Source: Pseudalkalibacillus hwajinpoensis
Lineage (GTDB): Bacteria; Bacillota; Bacilli; Bacillales; Guptibacillaceae
Direction of reading: 5' to 3'
NCBI RefSeq assembly: GCF_039851965.1
Contig: NZ_CP156674.1
Span: 3,286,001-3,350,000, forward strand
DNA: 64,000 bases
The translations under genes and the position numbers were made by a program. Positions 35,026 to 43,524 of the stretch are shown in pieces. Position 1 is the first letter of the stretch. The number at the start of each line of letters is the position of its first letter. The notes under the pieces are model-generated. The model saw only the letters and a list, made by a program, of their open reading frames with translations. It ran no database searches and was not told the origin of the DNA.

Positions 35026-35370
35026 ATGGCATTATGGGGAGCTGTTGTTGCTGCTTTTTCGGTATTTACACTGGGATTATGGAGAACTTTTTATCCCTAT
35101 TCATACATGAAACCGATCAATTTTGACCGGCTTGATGATGATAAATATTGTTTGATTGATGTGAGAGATTATATTCTTTCACACCGAGCGCCGTTTGAGA
35201 AGGCTAAGAACATTCCGCTTTCTTACCTGGGAAGACAGACAAAGGAAACCGATGTATGTGATAAAGAGATTATTGTGCTTGCTGAAGACCGAAAAGCAGC
35301 ACGACTTGCTGTCAAGATCTTGATGAAGCAGCGCAAGCAACCTATTTATTACATGACCGTTTCTTCATAG
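35026..35370 (+). CDS. membrane-anchored rhodanese-like protein lacking the catalytic Cys
   Basis: A 114-aa protein with an N-terminal helix (ALWGAVVAAFSVFTLGLW) and a rhodanese fold: YCLIDVRDYILSHRAPFEKAKNIP is the first half (split: YCLIDVRDYIL, SHRAPFEKAKNIP). The position of the active-site loop reads IIVLAEDRKAARLA, with no cysteine, so it is probably not a sulfurtransferase. It may bind or localise YtwF or another partner. AAGGAGAG lies 7-8 nt before ATG 35026. Confidence 0.8.
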   Translation: MALWGAVVAAFSVFTLGLWRTFYPYSYMKPINFDRLDDDKYCLIDVRDYILSHRAPFEKAKNIPLSYLGRQTKETDVCDKEIIVLAEDRKAARLAVKILMKQRKQPIYYMTVSS

Positions 35371-35561
35371 TTCTGTCTGCGCCTTTAGGAGTAGCACTCT
35401 TAAAAGGCGCTTAACTTGATATTTAATCCTAGTAAGTCTATAAGATTAATTAATCATAACACCTTTTTCTTAAGGATCCAAGTATAAAGACTTGAAGAAA
35501 ATGATTCGTTCTTCTTAAGTATCTGCTATAATGAGGGAACCAACTATACCGAGGTGTTGAA

Positions 35562-36188
35562 ATGAAGGCAGAACTCATTCGTGCTATGATGGACTTACAA
35601 GCATTGCGTCAATTGCACCCAGGTAATGTGATGGCGAATCAGCAATTATCAGCTTTTTCCTTTACTGACATGCTTGAAGAGGCTCTCACTAATCAATCTA
35701 GTGAACAAGAAATACAGCCGGCACCTGCCGGTATGAGTTCTATGAATATTTACAATGAAAATACATTCGCTCCTATCGTCCAACCGCAGTCTGCTTCCTA
35801 CTCTTCATCATCGCTCGAAATTGATGGATATATTGAGGAGCTTTCTGAGTAGTACCAGGTTGATCCTAAACTAATACATTCGATCGTTAAGCAAGAATCG
35901 GGCTATAAATCATCGAGTGTAAGTGGTGCTGGTGCAATGGGGTTAATGCAGTTAATGCCTGCTACAGCGGCATCACTGGGTGTGAAGGACCCTTTCGATC
36001 CGCGTCAGAATATTGAAGGTGGCGTTAAATACATTAAGCAAATGACTGATAAATACAATGGTGATACAGAGCTTGCCCTTGCTGCATACAATGCAGGGCC
36101 AGGCAATGTTGATCGATACGGTGGTATACCGCCATTCAAGGAAACAGAGAATTACGTTTCGAAAGTAATGGGGAACTATCTAGCATAA
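35562..36188 (+). pseudogene. lytic transglycosylase split by an in-frame amber codon
   Basis: The frame runs 208 codons from ATG 35562 (GAGGTG upstream) to TAA 36188 with one interruption, TAG at 35850-35852. Codons 1-96 encode a variable N-terminal region ending EIDGYIEELSE. After the TAG comes a complete SLT domain: YQVDPKLIHSIVKQESGY with the catalytic Glu, GAMGLMQLMPATA and AYNAGPGNV. The usual residue at the stop would be Lys (AAG to TAG is one change). The layout matches YjbJ-type peptidoglycan transglycosylases. Restart at ATG 35937 would omit the catalytic Glu, so without suppression the enzyme is inactive. Confidence 0.8.
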
Positions 36189-36196
36189 TAAGAAAT

Positions 36197-36246
36197 GGCT
36201 GTCTCAAGCGACCGCTCTCCGGCTGTCGTCAAGGAGGCAGCTTTTT
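36197..36246 (+). terminator. intrinsic terminator after the transglycosylase
   Basis: GCTGTCTC and GAGGCAGC (one wobble) enclose a long loop containing a minor hairpin, followed by TTTTT. Confidence 0.65.
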
Positions 36247-36323
36247 GTGTTACTACAGAAAAGAATTCAACATTTCTGAGAGAAGAAAGCAACAATTGAT
36301 ATACTAAACATGAGGTGAATAAT

Positions 36324-37565
36324 TTGAACGAATTTAAAGAATTAGAGATAGACAAGCAGATTATTGAACGGTTAGAGGAACAGGGGATTCATACTCCTAC
36401 TGATATTCAGAGGGAAACGATCCCGGTCATGCTTAATGGACAGGATGTAATCGCACAGGCACAAACAGGTACAGGTAAAACATTTGCGTTTTTACTTCCA
36501 ATTTTAGAAAAGATTGATACGGAGGCGCCAGAGGTTCAGGCATTGATTGTAACGCCTACAAGGGAATTAGCGATCCAAATTACAAATGAATTAATGAAAT
36601 TAGTTGAGGGACGCGATGACATTAATGTGCTTGCAGTCTATGGAGGACAAGATGTAGAGAGGCAAATTAAGCGTCTTAATAAACAGGTTCACATTGTTGT
36701 TGGTACCCCTGGACGCCTTCTCGATCATGTTCGCAGAGAAACAATCGACTTGTCTCAGACAGCTTTTCTCATCCTTGATGAAGCAGACCAAATGCTCCAT
36801 ATTGGGTTCTTACGAGAAGTAGAAGATATCATCAATGAAACACCTGAAAATCGTCAGACTGCTCTATTCTCTGCTACACTTTCTAGCGACATTAAACAAC
36901 TTGCGAAACGTTTTATGCATAAGCCGAAGACAATTAAAGGGAAAGAGAAGGGTAAAACAGTAGAAGAAATTCAGCAATATGTCATTGAAACAACTGATCG
37001 AAGAAAGTTTGGATCATTGACAGAAACAATCGACGAAGAGCGACCGTTTCTAGGTATCATTTTTTGCCGAACAAAGCGTAGAGTGAGTAAGTTGAATGGA
37101 GACTTAAAATCCAAAGGATATTTATCTGATGAGCTTCATGGTGACCTCTCTCAAGCCAAGCGTGAAGGTGTTATTAAGAGGTTTCGTGATGCGAAAATTC
37201 AGCTTCTTGTAGCGACCGATGTAGCAGCAAGGGGACTTGATATTGAGGGTGTTACGCATGTATTTAATTATGACATTCCTCAGGATACCGAAAGCTACAT
37301 CCATCGTATTGGTCGAACTGGTCGTGCCGGTGAGGATGGTGCCGCCTATACATTTATTGCATCGAAAGATCAGCAATTCATTCAAATGATTGAAAAAGGA
37401 ATCGGGAAAAAGCTTGAGCGTAAAACGGTTGAAAATGCTTTACCAGCTCATGAAGAGCGAGATTCCGGAAGAAGACAGAACGATGAAAGAGGAGGCCGTC
37501 AGCGTCAATCTCGTAAGCCCTCTTCATCAAGTAGGAGCGGTGGAAGAAATCGAAAGAAACGATAA
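36324..37565 (+). CDS. DEAD-box ATP-dependent RNA helicase
   Basis: A 413-aa helicase with Q-motif (TPTDIQRETIPVML), AQTGTGKT, PTRELA, TPGR, DEAD, SAT, the C-terminal RecA motifs VATDVAARGLDIEGV and HRIGRTGRAG, and a basic tail of about 40 residues rich in Arg, Gly and Ser that likely binds RNA. It resembles CshA/YfmL-type helicases of RNA decay or ribosome assembly; I cannot assign one symbol. TTG 36324 is preferred to GTG 36315 because GAGGTG overlaps the GTG and lies 6 nt before the TTG. Confidence 0.92.
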   Translation: MNEFKELEIDKQIIERLEEQGIHTPTDIQRETIPVMLNGQDVIAQAQTGTGKTFAFLLPILEKIDTEAPEVQALIVTPTRELAIQITNELMKLVEGRDDINVLAVYGGQDVERQIKRLNKQVHIVVGTPGRLLDHVRRETIDLSQTAFLILDEADQMLHIGFLREVEDIINETPENRQTALFSATLSSDIKQLAKRFMHKPKTIKGKEKGKTVEEIQQYVIETTDRRKFGSLTETIDEERPFLGIIFCRTKRRVSKLNGDLKSKGYLSDELHGDLSQAKREGVIKRFRDAKIQLLVATDVAARGLDIEGVTHVFNYDIPQDTESYIHRIGRTGRAGEDGAAYTFIASKDQQFIQMIEKGIGKKLERKTVENALPAHEERDSGRRQNDERGGRQRQSRKPSSSSRSGGRNRKKR

Positions 37566-37574
37566 CGAATTAAA

Positions 37575-37614
37575 AACGAGGGGTAGCTGCATCGGGCAGT
37601 TACCTCTCGTTTTG
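37575..37614 (+). terminator. intrinsic terminator after the helicase gene
   Basis: AACGAG, GGTA and CTGC pair with CTCGTT, TACC and GCAG with small bulges, followed by TTGTTT. Confidence 0.75.
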
Positions 37615-37633
37615 TTTAAGAATTCCTTATTTC

Positions 37634-37715
37634 ACGCTTGAACTGGAACACAAAAAGCGTGTTCCAGTTCAAGCGTTCCAATATCTCCGTTTCTAAGCGC
37701 TCGTCTTCGCTTTTC
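37634..37715 (+). repeat. dispersed intergenic repeat, hairpin plus tail copy 3
   Basis: A perfect 18-bp inverted repeat (37634-37651 and 37659-37676, inner GGAACAC/GTGTTCC) with the 7-nt loop AAAAAGC, followed by the 41-nt tail module 37675-37715. This is the best-preserved copy. Confidence 0.8.
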
Positions 37716-37730
37716 GTGAGATCCAGCTGC

Positions 37731-37841
37731 AGTGGCCGATTAGACCCTCGGTCACTTCACCTTTCAAACCGAACACAAAGAACGTGTTCAATTTGAAAGG
37801 CTCCAGTGCCTGCCGGGTCTAATCGGCCACTTCCGCTTTTC
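37731..37841 (+). repeat. dispersed repeat, nested inverted repeats, copy 4
   Basis: An outer perfect 17-bp pair (AGTGGCCGATTAGACCC 37731-37747 with 37815-37831) encloses a hairpin with arms 37760-37776 and 37784-37800 and loop AAAGAAC. The right end (TTCCGCTTTTC) is the tail's terminal part and lies inside the 3' end of ytfP. Confidence 0.75.
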
Positions 37842-39093
37842 TTTCCGCTGCGCTTTTTCCTGCTGTGTAGCCGGTTACGAAGGCTGCTGTGATGTTGTAT
37901 CCGCCTGTGTAGCCGTGGATGTCGAGGACTTCTCCGCAGAAGTAGAGTCCTTCTGTGAATTTGGAGGCCATTTCTTTTGGATGTATTTCTTTTAGTGATA
38001 CACCGCCGCCGGTAACGAATGCTTTATCAATAGGCAGTGTGCCGTCAATGGCGACCTGGAATTGTTTTAAAAGACGGACGTAGTCACGCACTTTTTCTTT
38101 TGATAAATGTGCATAGGTCGTCTCAGGTGATAACTCTGCTTTATTAAGAAGGAAAAGCATATATCGTTCTGGTACTTTGCTTTTCCAAATGTTTTTAATG
38201 GCCTTTTTCGGCTCTTCTTTTGCGATTTTCATATGTTCACGATAAATTTCTTCTTCATTTTGATCGGGAATGGCATCAATTTGAAGTGGGATATACTGCG
38301 CATTGAATTTCTTCATTGCCTTCACGACATACTGACTGCAGCGAAGGACCGCTGGTCCAGATAAACCGATGTGGGTGAAAATCATGTCCCATCTGTGTGT
38401 TTTGATCACTTTTCCTTTCGGATTTAGAACGGATAAGGCGACGTCTCGAAGGGATAACCCCTGTAGTTCTTTGTTTTTAATAAAAAGTTCACTTGAAGTC
38501 ACTGGCACCTCAGTTGGATAAAGGTCAGTAATCGTGTGGCCACCTTCTGCTGCCCATGCATAGCCATCGCCAGTGGAACCAGTATGTGGTACTGATTTAC
38601 CTCCAACGGCAATAATTACGTTGGACGCTGTGATTTCTTCTTTTGTTTGAAGTCTTACCCCTGAAACAGCACCGTTTTGATACAATACCTTTTCAACAGG
38701 CGTATTTACTTGAATGGTCACATTTAGTTTCCGTACTTTGTCTAGAAGTGCGTTCACAACAGATTTTGCATCGTCTGTGACGGGAAACATTCTCCCGTGA
38801 TCTTCTTCCTTTAGCTGAATGCCGAGATCTTCAAAGAATTTTATGATATCTTCATTATTAAAGATATTAAATGCGCTGTATAGAAACTTACCGTTACCTG
38901 GGATGAATTTAATGAGCTCGTCGAGCGGAAGTCGATTTGTAACATTGCATCTTCCGCCCCCGGATATAGCCAGTTTTCTACCGAGTTTGTTTCCTTTATC
39001 AACGAGCAGCACAGATGCTCCGTGTTCCGCCGCTGATACAGACGCCATGAGTCCGGACGGACCGCCGCCAATCACAATGACATCATATTTCAT
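37819..39093 (-). CDS. ytfP: HI0933-family FAD-dependent oxidoreductase YtfP
   Basis: A 424-aa flavoprotein: FAD dinucleotide-binding GGGPSGLMASVSAAEHG (9-25), GGGRCNVTN, VIIAVGGKSVPHTGSTGDGY, and the C-terminal GLYFCGEVLDIHGYTGGYN. The family is the BaiN/HI0933 type, with unknown substrate in Bacillus. The last residues (KAEVAD and the stop) are encoded by intergenic repeat copy 4, so the natural C-terminus may have been altered. Convergent with the helicase gene. Confidence 0.9.
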   Translation of the reverse strand: MKYDVIVIGGGPSGLMASVSAAEHGASVLLVDKGNKLGRKLAISGGGRCNVTNRLPLDELIKFIPGNGKFLYSAFNIFNNEDIIKFFEDLGIQLKEEDHGRMFPVTDDAKSVVNALLDKVRKLNVTIQVNTPVEKVLYQNGAVSGVRLQTKEEITASNVIIAVGGKSVPHTGSTGDGYAWAAEGGHTITDLYPTEVPVTSSELFIKNKELQGLSLRDVALSVLNPKGKVIKTHRWDMIFTHIGLSGPAVLRCSQYVVKAMKKFNAQYIPLQIDAIPDQNEEEIYREHMKIAKEEPKKAIKNIWKSKVPERYMLFLLNKAELSPETTYAHLSKEKVRDYVRLLKQFQVAIDGTLPIDKAFVTGGGVSLKEIHPKEMASKFTEGLYFCGEVLDIHGYTGGYNITAAFVTGYTAGKSAAERKAEVAD

Positions 39094-39287
39094 GCTTACA
39101 CCTCTCTCATTTTGCTACAGACAAACATACCACAATTTCCAATACATATTAAAGTTTCGCGGAAATTTATAATTGTTGTTAACAGGTAAATAGCTTAGAA
39201 TGAAGAGGTGTATTTTTATAACTGTTGAAAATTGTTGATAGATGACGAAAATATATAGTTGAATGGTTAGAAGTAGGAGTTGGAGAA

Positions 39288-40925
39288 ATGTCTGATTCAA
39301 ATTTGATCAGAGGGACGATGCTGCTTACAGCTGCGACCCTTTTTTCTAGAGTACTGGGAATGATCTACATGTTTCCGTTTACTGCCCTGGTTGGAACACA
39401 GGGGGTAGCACTCTATCAGTATGCATATACACCATATACGATTATGCTTAGCTTATCGACTGTTGGTATTCCGCTTGCTGTTTCAAAGTTCGTGTCGAAA
39501 TATCACACGTTAGGGGATTATCGAACAGGAAGAAGACTCTTTAAATCAGGGCTTATACTAATGACGTTCACTGGTTTCATCGCATTCCTTGCGTTATTTT
39601 TAATGGCAGAACCAATTGCTCGCATCGTCATTGACGAAGGAAGCGAAGGGAACACCATCGCAGATGTTACGCTCGTTATTCGCGTCGTCAGTATGGCTTT
39701 ATTAATTGTACCGATCATGAGTTTGACGCGTGGTTTCTTCCAGGGGCTGCAATCCATGGGGCCAACTGCGGTTTCACAGGTTGTTGAACAAATTTTCCGT
39801 ATCGTATTTATTCTTGCATCAAGTGTAATTATCATAAATGTGATGGACGGTGAAGCAGCGACTGCCGCCACGTATGCAACATTTGGTGCATTTGTAGGCG
39901 CGGTGGGTGGTCTGATGGTAGTCTTCTGGTATTACAGAAAGCGCAAGCCTGAACTTGATCGGCATCTTGCTGAAAGTACAGTGGATTACAATGTTTCCCT
40001 TTCAGATATGTATAAGGAAATTATTACGTATGCCCTTCCGTTTGTAGTGGTAGGTCTTGCGATTCCGTTGTATCTCCAGGTTGATACATTTCTAATAAAT
40101 CCCGCCCTAAAGAGTGTTGGGTATGATCAACCTTCATATGAGTCTGTTTTTGCCATTATTACGGGACTTGCTCACAAGTTGATAATGATTCCAGTTTCAC
40201 TTGCAACAGCGCTTGCGATGACGATTATCCCGGCAATTACTAAATCATTTACATCAAACAAAGATGCGATTCTTCAGAAGCAGCTGACACAAACGTTTCA
40301 AATATTGTTATTCCTTACGACGCCAGCTGCGATTGGTCTAGCTGTACTATCAGATCCTGTGTTTCGTGTTCTTTATCCAACCGTTAATCAGGACCTTGGT
40401 AGTTCATTGTTAATGTGGTACGCCCCTTCAGCGATTTTGTTCGCACTCTTTTCAGTAACAGCAGCGATTCTTCAAGGCGTTAATAAACAGAAGTTTGCAG
40501 TTTATAGTTTATTAGCTGGTTTAGGATTGAAAGCTGGATTAACATATCCACTCGTTGTTTTATTTGAAGGAAAAGGTGCTATATTTGCTACAAACATCGG
40601 GCTATTAACATCTGTTCTTATTACGATATTCATCATCAAGCGTTTTACCAATTATCAATTTGGCTTCATTTTTAGAAGGGTTTTGTTGATCGGTATTTTT
40701 GTTGGGATCATGGCAGTTGCTGCAAAAGCAGCTACATTACCACTTGAATCAGCTATGCCTAATCTTTACCTTTCAGCAAGTGAAGGTGGTAGCATGCTTT
40801 ATTCCATTATTAATCTTTTAGTTGGAATTACAGTAGGAGGAGTTATTTATCTGTGGCTTTCCTATCGTTCAAATCTTGCTGGGTTAGTACTTGGTGAACG
40901 ATTCTCATTCTTAAAACGCCGTTAA
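39288..40925 (+). CDS. murJ: lipid II flippase MurJ (YtgP), MVF family
   Basis: A 545-aa polytopic membrane protein of the MOP/MVF superfamily, starting with LIRGTMLLTAATLFSRVLGMIYMFPF (split: GTMLLTAATLFSRVLGM, IYMFPF) and about 14 helices. B. subtilis YtgP is a MurJ-type flippase that moves lipid II across the membrane for peptidoglycan synthesis. AGTAGGAGTTGGAG precedes ATG 39288. Monocistronic with a strong terminator. Wzx-like polysaccharide export is the alternative but synteny favours YtgP. Confidence 0.9.
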   Translation: MSDSNLIRGTMLLTAATLFSRVLGMIYMFPFTALVGTQGVALYQYAYTPYTIMLSLSTVGIPLAVSKFVSKYHTLGDYRTGRRLFKSGLILMTFTGFIAFLALFLMAEPIARIVIDEGSEGNTIADVTLVIRVVSMALLIVPIMSLTRGFFQGLQSMGPTAVSQVVEQIFRIVFILASSVIIINVMDGEAATAATYATFGAFVGAVGGLMVVFWYYRKRKPELDRHLAESTVDYNVSLSDMYKEIITYALPFVVVGLAIPLYLQVDTFLINPALKSVGYDQPSYESVFAIITGLAHKLIMIPVSLATALAMTIIPAITKSFTSNKDAILQKQLTQTFQILLFLTTPAAIGLAVLSDPVFRVLYPTVNQDLGSSLLMWYAPSAILFALFSVTAAILQGVNKQKFAVYSLLAGLGLKAGLTYPLVVLFEGKGAIFATNIGLLTSVLITIFIIKRFTNYQFGFIFRRVLLIGIFVGIMAVAAKAATLPLESAMPNLYLSASEGGSMLYSIINLLVGITVGGVIYLWLSYRSNLAGLVLGERFSFLKRR

Positions 40926-40956
40926 AAAATGAAGGCCCACGGGCCTTCATTTTTTA
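40924..40956. terminator. bidirectional terminator after murJ
   Basis: AAAAAATGAAGGCCC and GGGCCTTCATTTTTT around a 2-nt centre. Confidence 0.92.
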
Positions 40957-40975
40957 AGGTATACGTCAGTTATGA

Positions 40976-41194
40976 TTAATAACCGTATTCGTCTTCACGA
41001 ATGCCGAGTTGTCGTTCAATGCGTGTAATTCGGCGATTCTGTCTTCTTAGCTCGCGTTCGATTTCTCGAAGCTGTTGTTCAATATTTCCAGGATATCCCG
41101 GTTGACCTGGATATCCTGGCTGGCCTGGGAACCCTGGTCCACCTGGATAACCTGGGAATATTTGATAACTCTGCCCCTGCTGTCGATCATACAT
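40976..41194 (-). CDS. small protein with collagen-like PG repeats and coiled coil, 72 aa
   Basis: After MYDRQQGQSYQIF come six short PG repeats (FPGYPGGPGFPGQPGYPGQP), then an Arg/Glu coiled-coil helix of about 30 residues (LREIERELRRQNRRITRIER). GGGGGG precedes ATG 41194 by 7 nt. The make-up suggests a surface or spore-coat protein that oligomerises through the helix; this is inference. Convergent with murJ. Confidence 0.75.
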   Translation of the reverse strand: MYDRQQGQSYQIFPGYPGGPGFPGQPGYPGQPGYPGNIEQQLREIERELRRQNRRITRIERQLGIREDEYGY

Positions 41195-41268
41195 ACACGA
41201 TCCCCCCTTTTTGGTTACGAGATAGTGTATGTGAAGATTAGGCAGTGTTGCTGGGCAGATGTCACGTG

Positions 41269-41694
41269 TTATACTGAGTTTTTCTGGTACCAGCTCAGCT
41301 GTTCGCCAATGCCCAGACCTTTGAGCGGTACTTCATAATAATAATCAAAACGATTGAGCTGAGGTTCGAGATGTTTGCGGTAGACGGAGCCCCCATGTAA
41401 ACATACTGTTATATTTGAGGAAGATTCATACGAAGAGAATTGCTCAATCACTTTTTGAGCCCATTCTTCTCGTTGTTGGTGTGTAAATGTTTTAATTGAA
41501 ACATCGTACGGATCCATTATATCGTCTGGTAATAATAGACCGTCTTTGGCATTATAGAAATACATGCGGTCATAGTGGTGCAAAGCGTATTCAAGCGTTT
41601 TTTGAAATAAAGGACTCTGATAGAACTCGGTAACAGGTGCTGATTTGTTGCTTTTCTTTCGTGCAGTTGCTAAAAGTCCAACTTTCTCTGTCAT
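41269..41694 (-). CDS. DUF6884-like protein, 141 aa
   Basis: Begins MTEKVGLLATARKKSNKSAP and contains MYFYNAKDGLLLPDDIMDPYDVSIKTF, the pattern (here split: MYFYNAKDGLLLP, DDIMDPYDVSI) of DUF6884 proteins, whose role is unknown but which are sometimes linked to nucleic-acid enzymes. ATG 41694 follows GGAGTG; an upstream in-frame ATG at 41724 is less supported. Monocistronic. Confidence 0.7.
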   Translation of the reverse strand: MTEKVGLLATARKKSNKSAPVTEFYQSPLFQKTLEYALHHYDRMYFYNAKDGLLLPDDIMDPYDVSIKTFTHQQREEWAQKVIEQFSSYESSSNITVCLHGGSVYRKHLEPQLNRFDYYYEVPLKGLGIGEQLSWYQKNSV

Positions 41695-41809
41695 TCTGTT
41701 CACTCCAAACGTGCATTTTGGCATTTAACGTTTACATACCCTTGATTCCCTCAAGTTATGCTCAAAATAATAATAAATGTTGGAAAAATTATGGAAAGGA
41801 AGCGATTTG

Positions 41810-42514
41810 ATGCGTTTAGATAAGTTGCTTGCCAATATGGGATATGGAACTCGAAAAGAGGTAAAGAAGCTTCTCAAGACCGGGATCGTCCGTATAGATG
41901 AAGAAGTTTCAAAGGATCCGAAACAACATGTTGATCCAGAGGTTAACATTGTAACCGTACATGATGAACCCGTAGAATATCGAGAATATATTTATTTGAT
42001 GATGAATAAACCAGGGGGCGTTATTTCTGCGACAGAAGATGAAGATGAAACTGTCATCGATTTATTAATTCCTGAAGATCAGGTTTTTGAACCATTTCCA
42101 GTTGGCCGTCTTGACAAAGATACGGAAGGTTTACTTGTTATCACAAATGATGGGAAACTAGCTCATCATCTAACATCACCGAAACATCATGTCCCCAAAA
42201 CGTATTTTGCACGGGTGAGCGGAATGGTATCCGAAGAAGATGTTGAAGCATTCAGGAAAGGCGTAACCCTTGATGATGGTTATGTTACAAAGCCAGGTGA
42301 ACTAAACATTATTGAAGAAGGGGAAACTTCTCAGATTGAATTAACCATTCATGAAGGCAAGTTTCATCAAGTGAAACGCATGTTTGAAGCAGTAGGGAAG
42401 AAGGTTGTTTATTTACAACGAATTCAAATGGGTGAACTTCTTCTTGACCGCAATCTTGAACCAGGAGAGTACCGAGAACTAACAGAAGATGAAGTAGCCT
42501 TTCTACAAAAGTGA
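41810..42514 (+). CDS. ytzG: 16S rRNA pseudouridine synthase (RsuA family) YtzG
   Basis: A 234-aa RsuA/RluB/E/F-type enzyme: N-terminal S4 domain (MRLDKLLANMGYGTRKEVKK), YLMMNKPGG, catalytic Asp motif GRLDKDTEGLLV, and EGKFHQVKRMFEAVG. RsuA modifies U516 of 16S rRNA. ATG 41810 has AAAGGAAG 7 nt upstream. The synteny with ytfP, ytgP and ytzE supports YtzG. Confidence 0.9.
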   Translation: MRLDKLLANMGYGTRKEVKKLLKTGIVRIDEEVSKDPKQHVDPEVNIVTVHDEPVEYREYIYLMMNKPGGVISATEDEDETVIDLLIPEDQVFEPFPVGRLDKDTEGLLVITNDGKLAHHLTSPKHHVPKTYFARVSGMVSEEDVEAFRKGVTLDDGYVTKPGELNIIEEGETSQIELTIHEGKFHQVKRMFEAVGKKVVYLQRIQMGELLLDRNLEPGEYRELTEDEVAFLQK

Positions 42515-42582
42515 TCTCTCGTTTCCTTTTCACTGAGCTAGGGAATAACAAGGAGTAGACAGTTGAGAGGGAGAGGATATTG

Positions 42583-43191
42583 ATGATTAAGGTTGGAGAA
42601 AAATTAAACGGTAGCAAACTTAGCAGTCGTTCAACTGCTGAATTTAAAGTAAAGCAAATTTATTTTGATTCGTCTTTACGTCGAGTAACCTATGTTGAGC
42701 TTGATAGGAAAGAGGCTTCTAACGAAAAAGATGCTGTGCCGGATCATCACGCGGGAGAAATGCTTCATTCGATCCAGGCATCTGGAGGGCAATTTACTCC
42801 GGATAACTATCCTGTTACTGATGATGATCGTAAAACGAAAGGCGTGCATAAGAATCTCATTGTTCCTTATAATCAGCTCACGTGGAAACAAGATAGCATT
42901 ACGCTTAACGAACATAATGAAGAAGTACAATCCGCTGCCCTTGCTGATCAACACTCTTACACGTCATTGCATAAGGCTGAAGTACTTACAGAAGATGGAG
43001 AAGAACTTGGGAAAGTGAAAGAAGTTGTCATTAAACCGGATGGCGAAATCGATGGGTTAGAGCTTTCTAAAGGTTTCTTATCTGATTTTCTTTCAAGCGA
43101 GCATCCTTATCTCAAATTGAATGAATCTGTGAATTTTCAGCACGGAAAAGTGATTGTTCCAGCAGGATATCATCATTATCTCAAAAAATAA
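42583..43191 (+). CDS. PRC-barrel domain protein, 202 aa
   Basis: The C-terminal half (about 128-165: KAEVLTEDGEELGKVKEVVI then KPDGEIDGLELSKG) is a PRC-barrel, a small beta-barrel used in RNA processing (RimM) and membrane-surface proteins. The N-terminal half looks like a second, diverged PRC-like copy. ATG 42583 with GAGAGG about 6 nt upstream. Function unknown. Single-gene unit. Confidence 0.8.
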   Translation: MIKVGEKLNGSKLSSRSTAEFKVKQIYFDSSLRRVTYVELDRKEASNEKDAVPDHHAGEMLHSIQASGGQFTPDNYPVTDDDRKTKGVHKNLIVPYNQLTWKQDSITLNEHNEEVQSAALADQHSYTSLHKAEVLTEDGEELGKVKEVVIKPDGEIDGLELSKGFLSDFLSSEHPYLKLNESVNFQHGKVIVPAGYHHYLKK

Positions 43192-43200
43192 TCTTCACAT

Positions 43201-43232
43201 AAGAAAAAAGCCCTTGAATGGGCTTTTTTCTT
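43201..43232 (+). terminator. intrinsic terminator
   Basis: AAGAAAAAAGCCC and GGGCTTTTTTCTT around a 6-nt loop. Confidence 0.9.
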
Positions 43233-43302
43233 ATGGATATAAATAATGGCAAAAACAAGGGCTTACGTCAACAAGGTGTCAATAAGCCAGTCCTTATAAT
43301 TG

Positions 43303-43524
43303 TTATCCTACTTTAACTCTCTTACTCGTGGTTGTCCAGAATCCTCGGTTTGGGCTTTTGACTAATTCATTGTAGGCCAGTACGTTCAAATCTCTTTGAA
43401 CTGTTCGCTGGGTAATCCCAAACTCTTCAACTAACTCATTTGTGCTGACAGTACCATGCTTGCTAATAAAAAGATAGATAGACTTGATACGGGTCATCAT
43501 ACGATCAGTTGAAGTTATACTCAA
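43303..43524 (-). CDS. ytzE: small DeoR-type HTH regulator YtzE
   Basis: A 73-aa single helix-turn-helix domain: RIKSIYLFISKHGTVSTNELVEEFGITQRTVQRDLNVL (split: HGTVSTNELVEEFGITQRT, VQRDLNVLAYNELV), with no effector domain. It matches B. subtilis YtzE in length and sequence pattern. TTG 43524 is preferred over ATG 43542 because GGGAGTGG lies just upstream. Target unknown. Confidence 0.85.
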   Translation of the reverse strand: MSITSTDRMMTRIKSIYLFISKHGTVSTNELVEEFGITQRTVQRDLNVLAYNELVKSPNRGFWTTTSKRVKVG

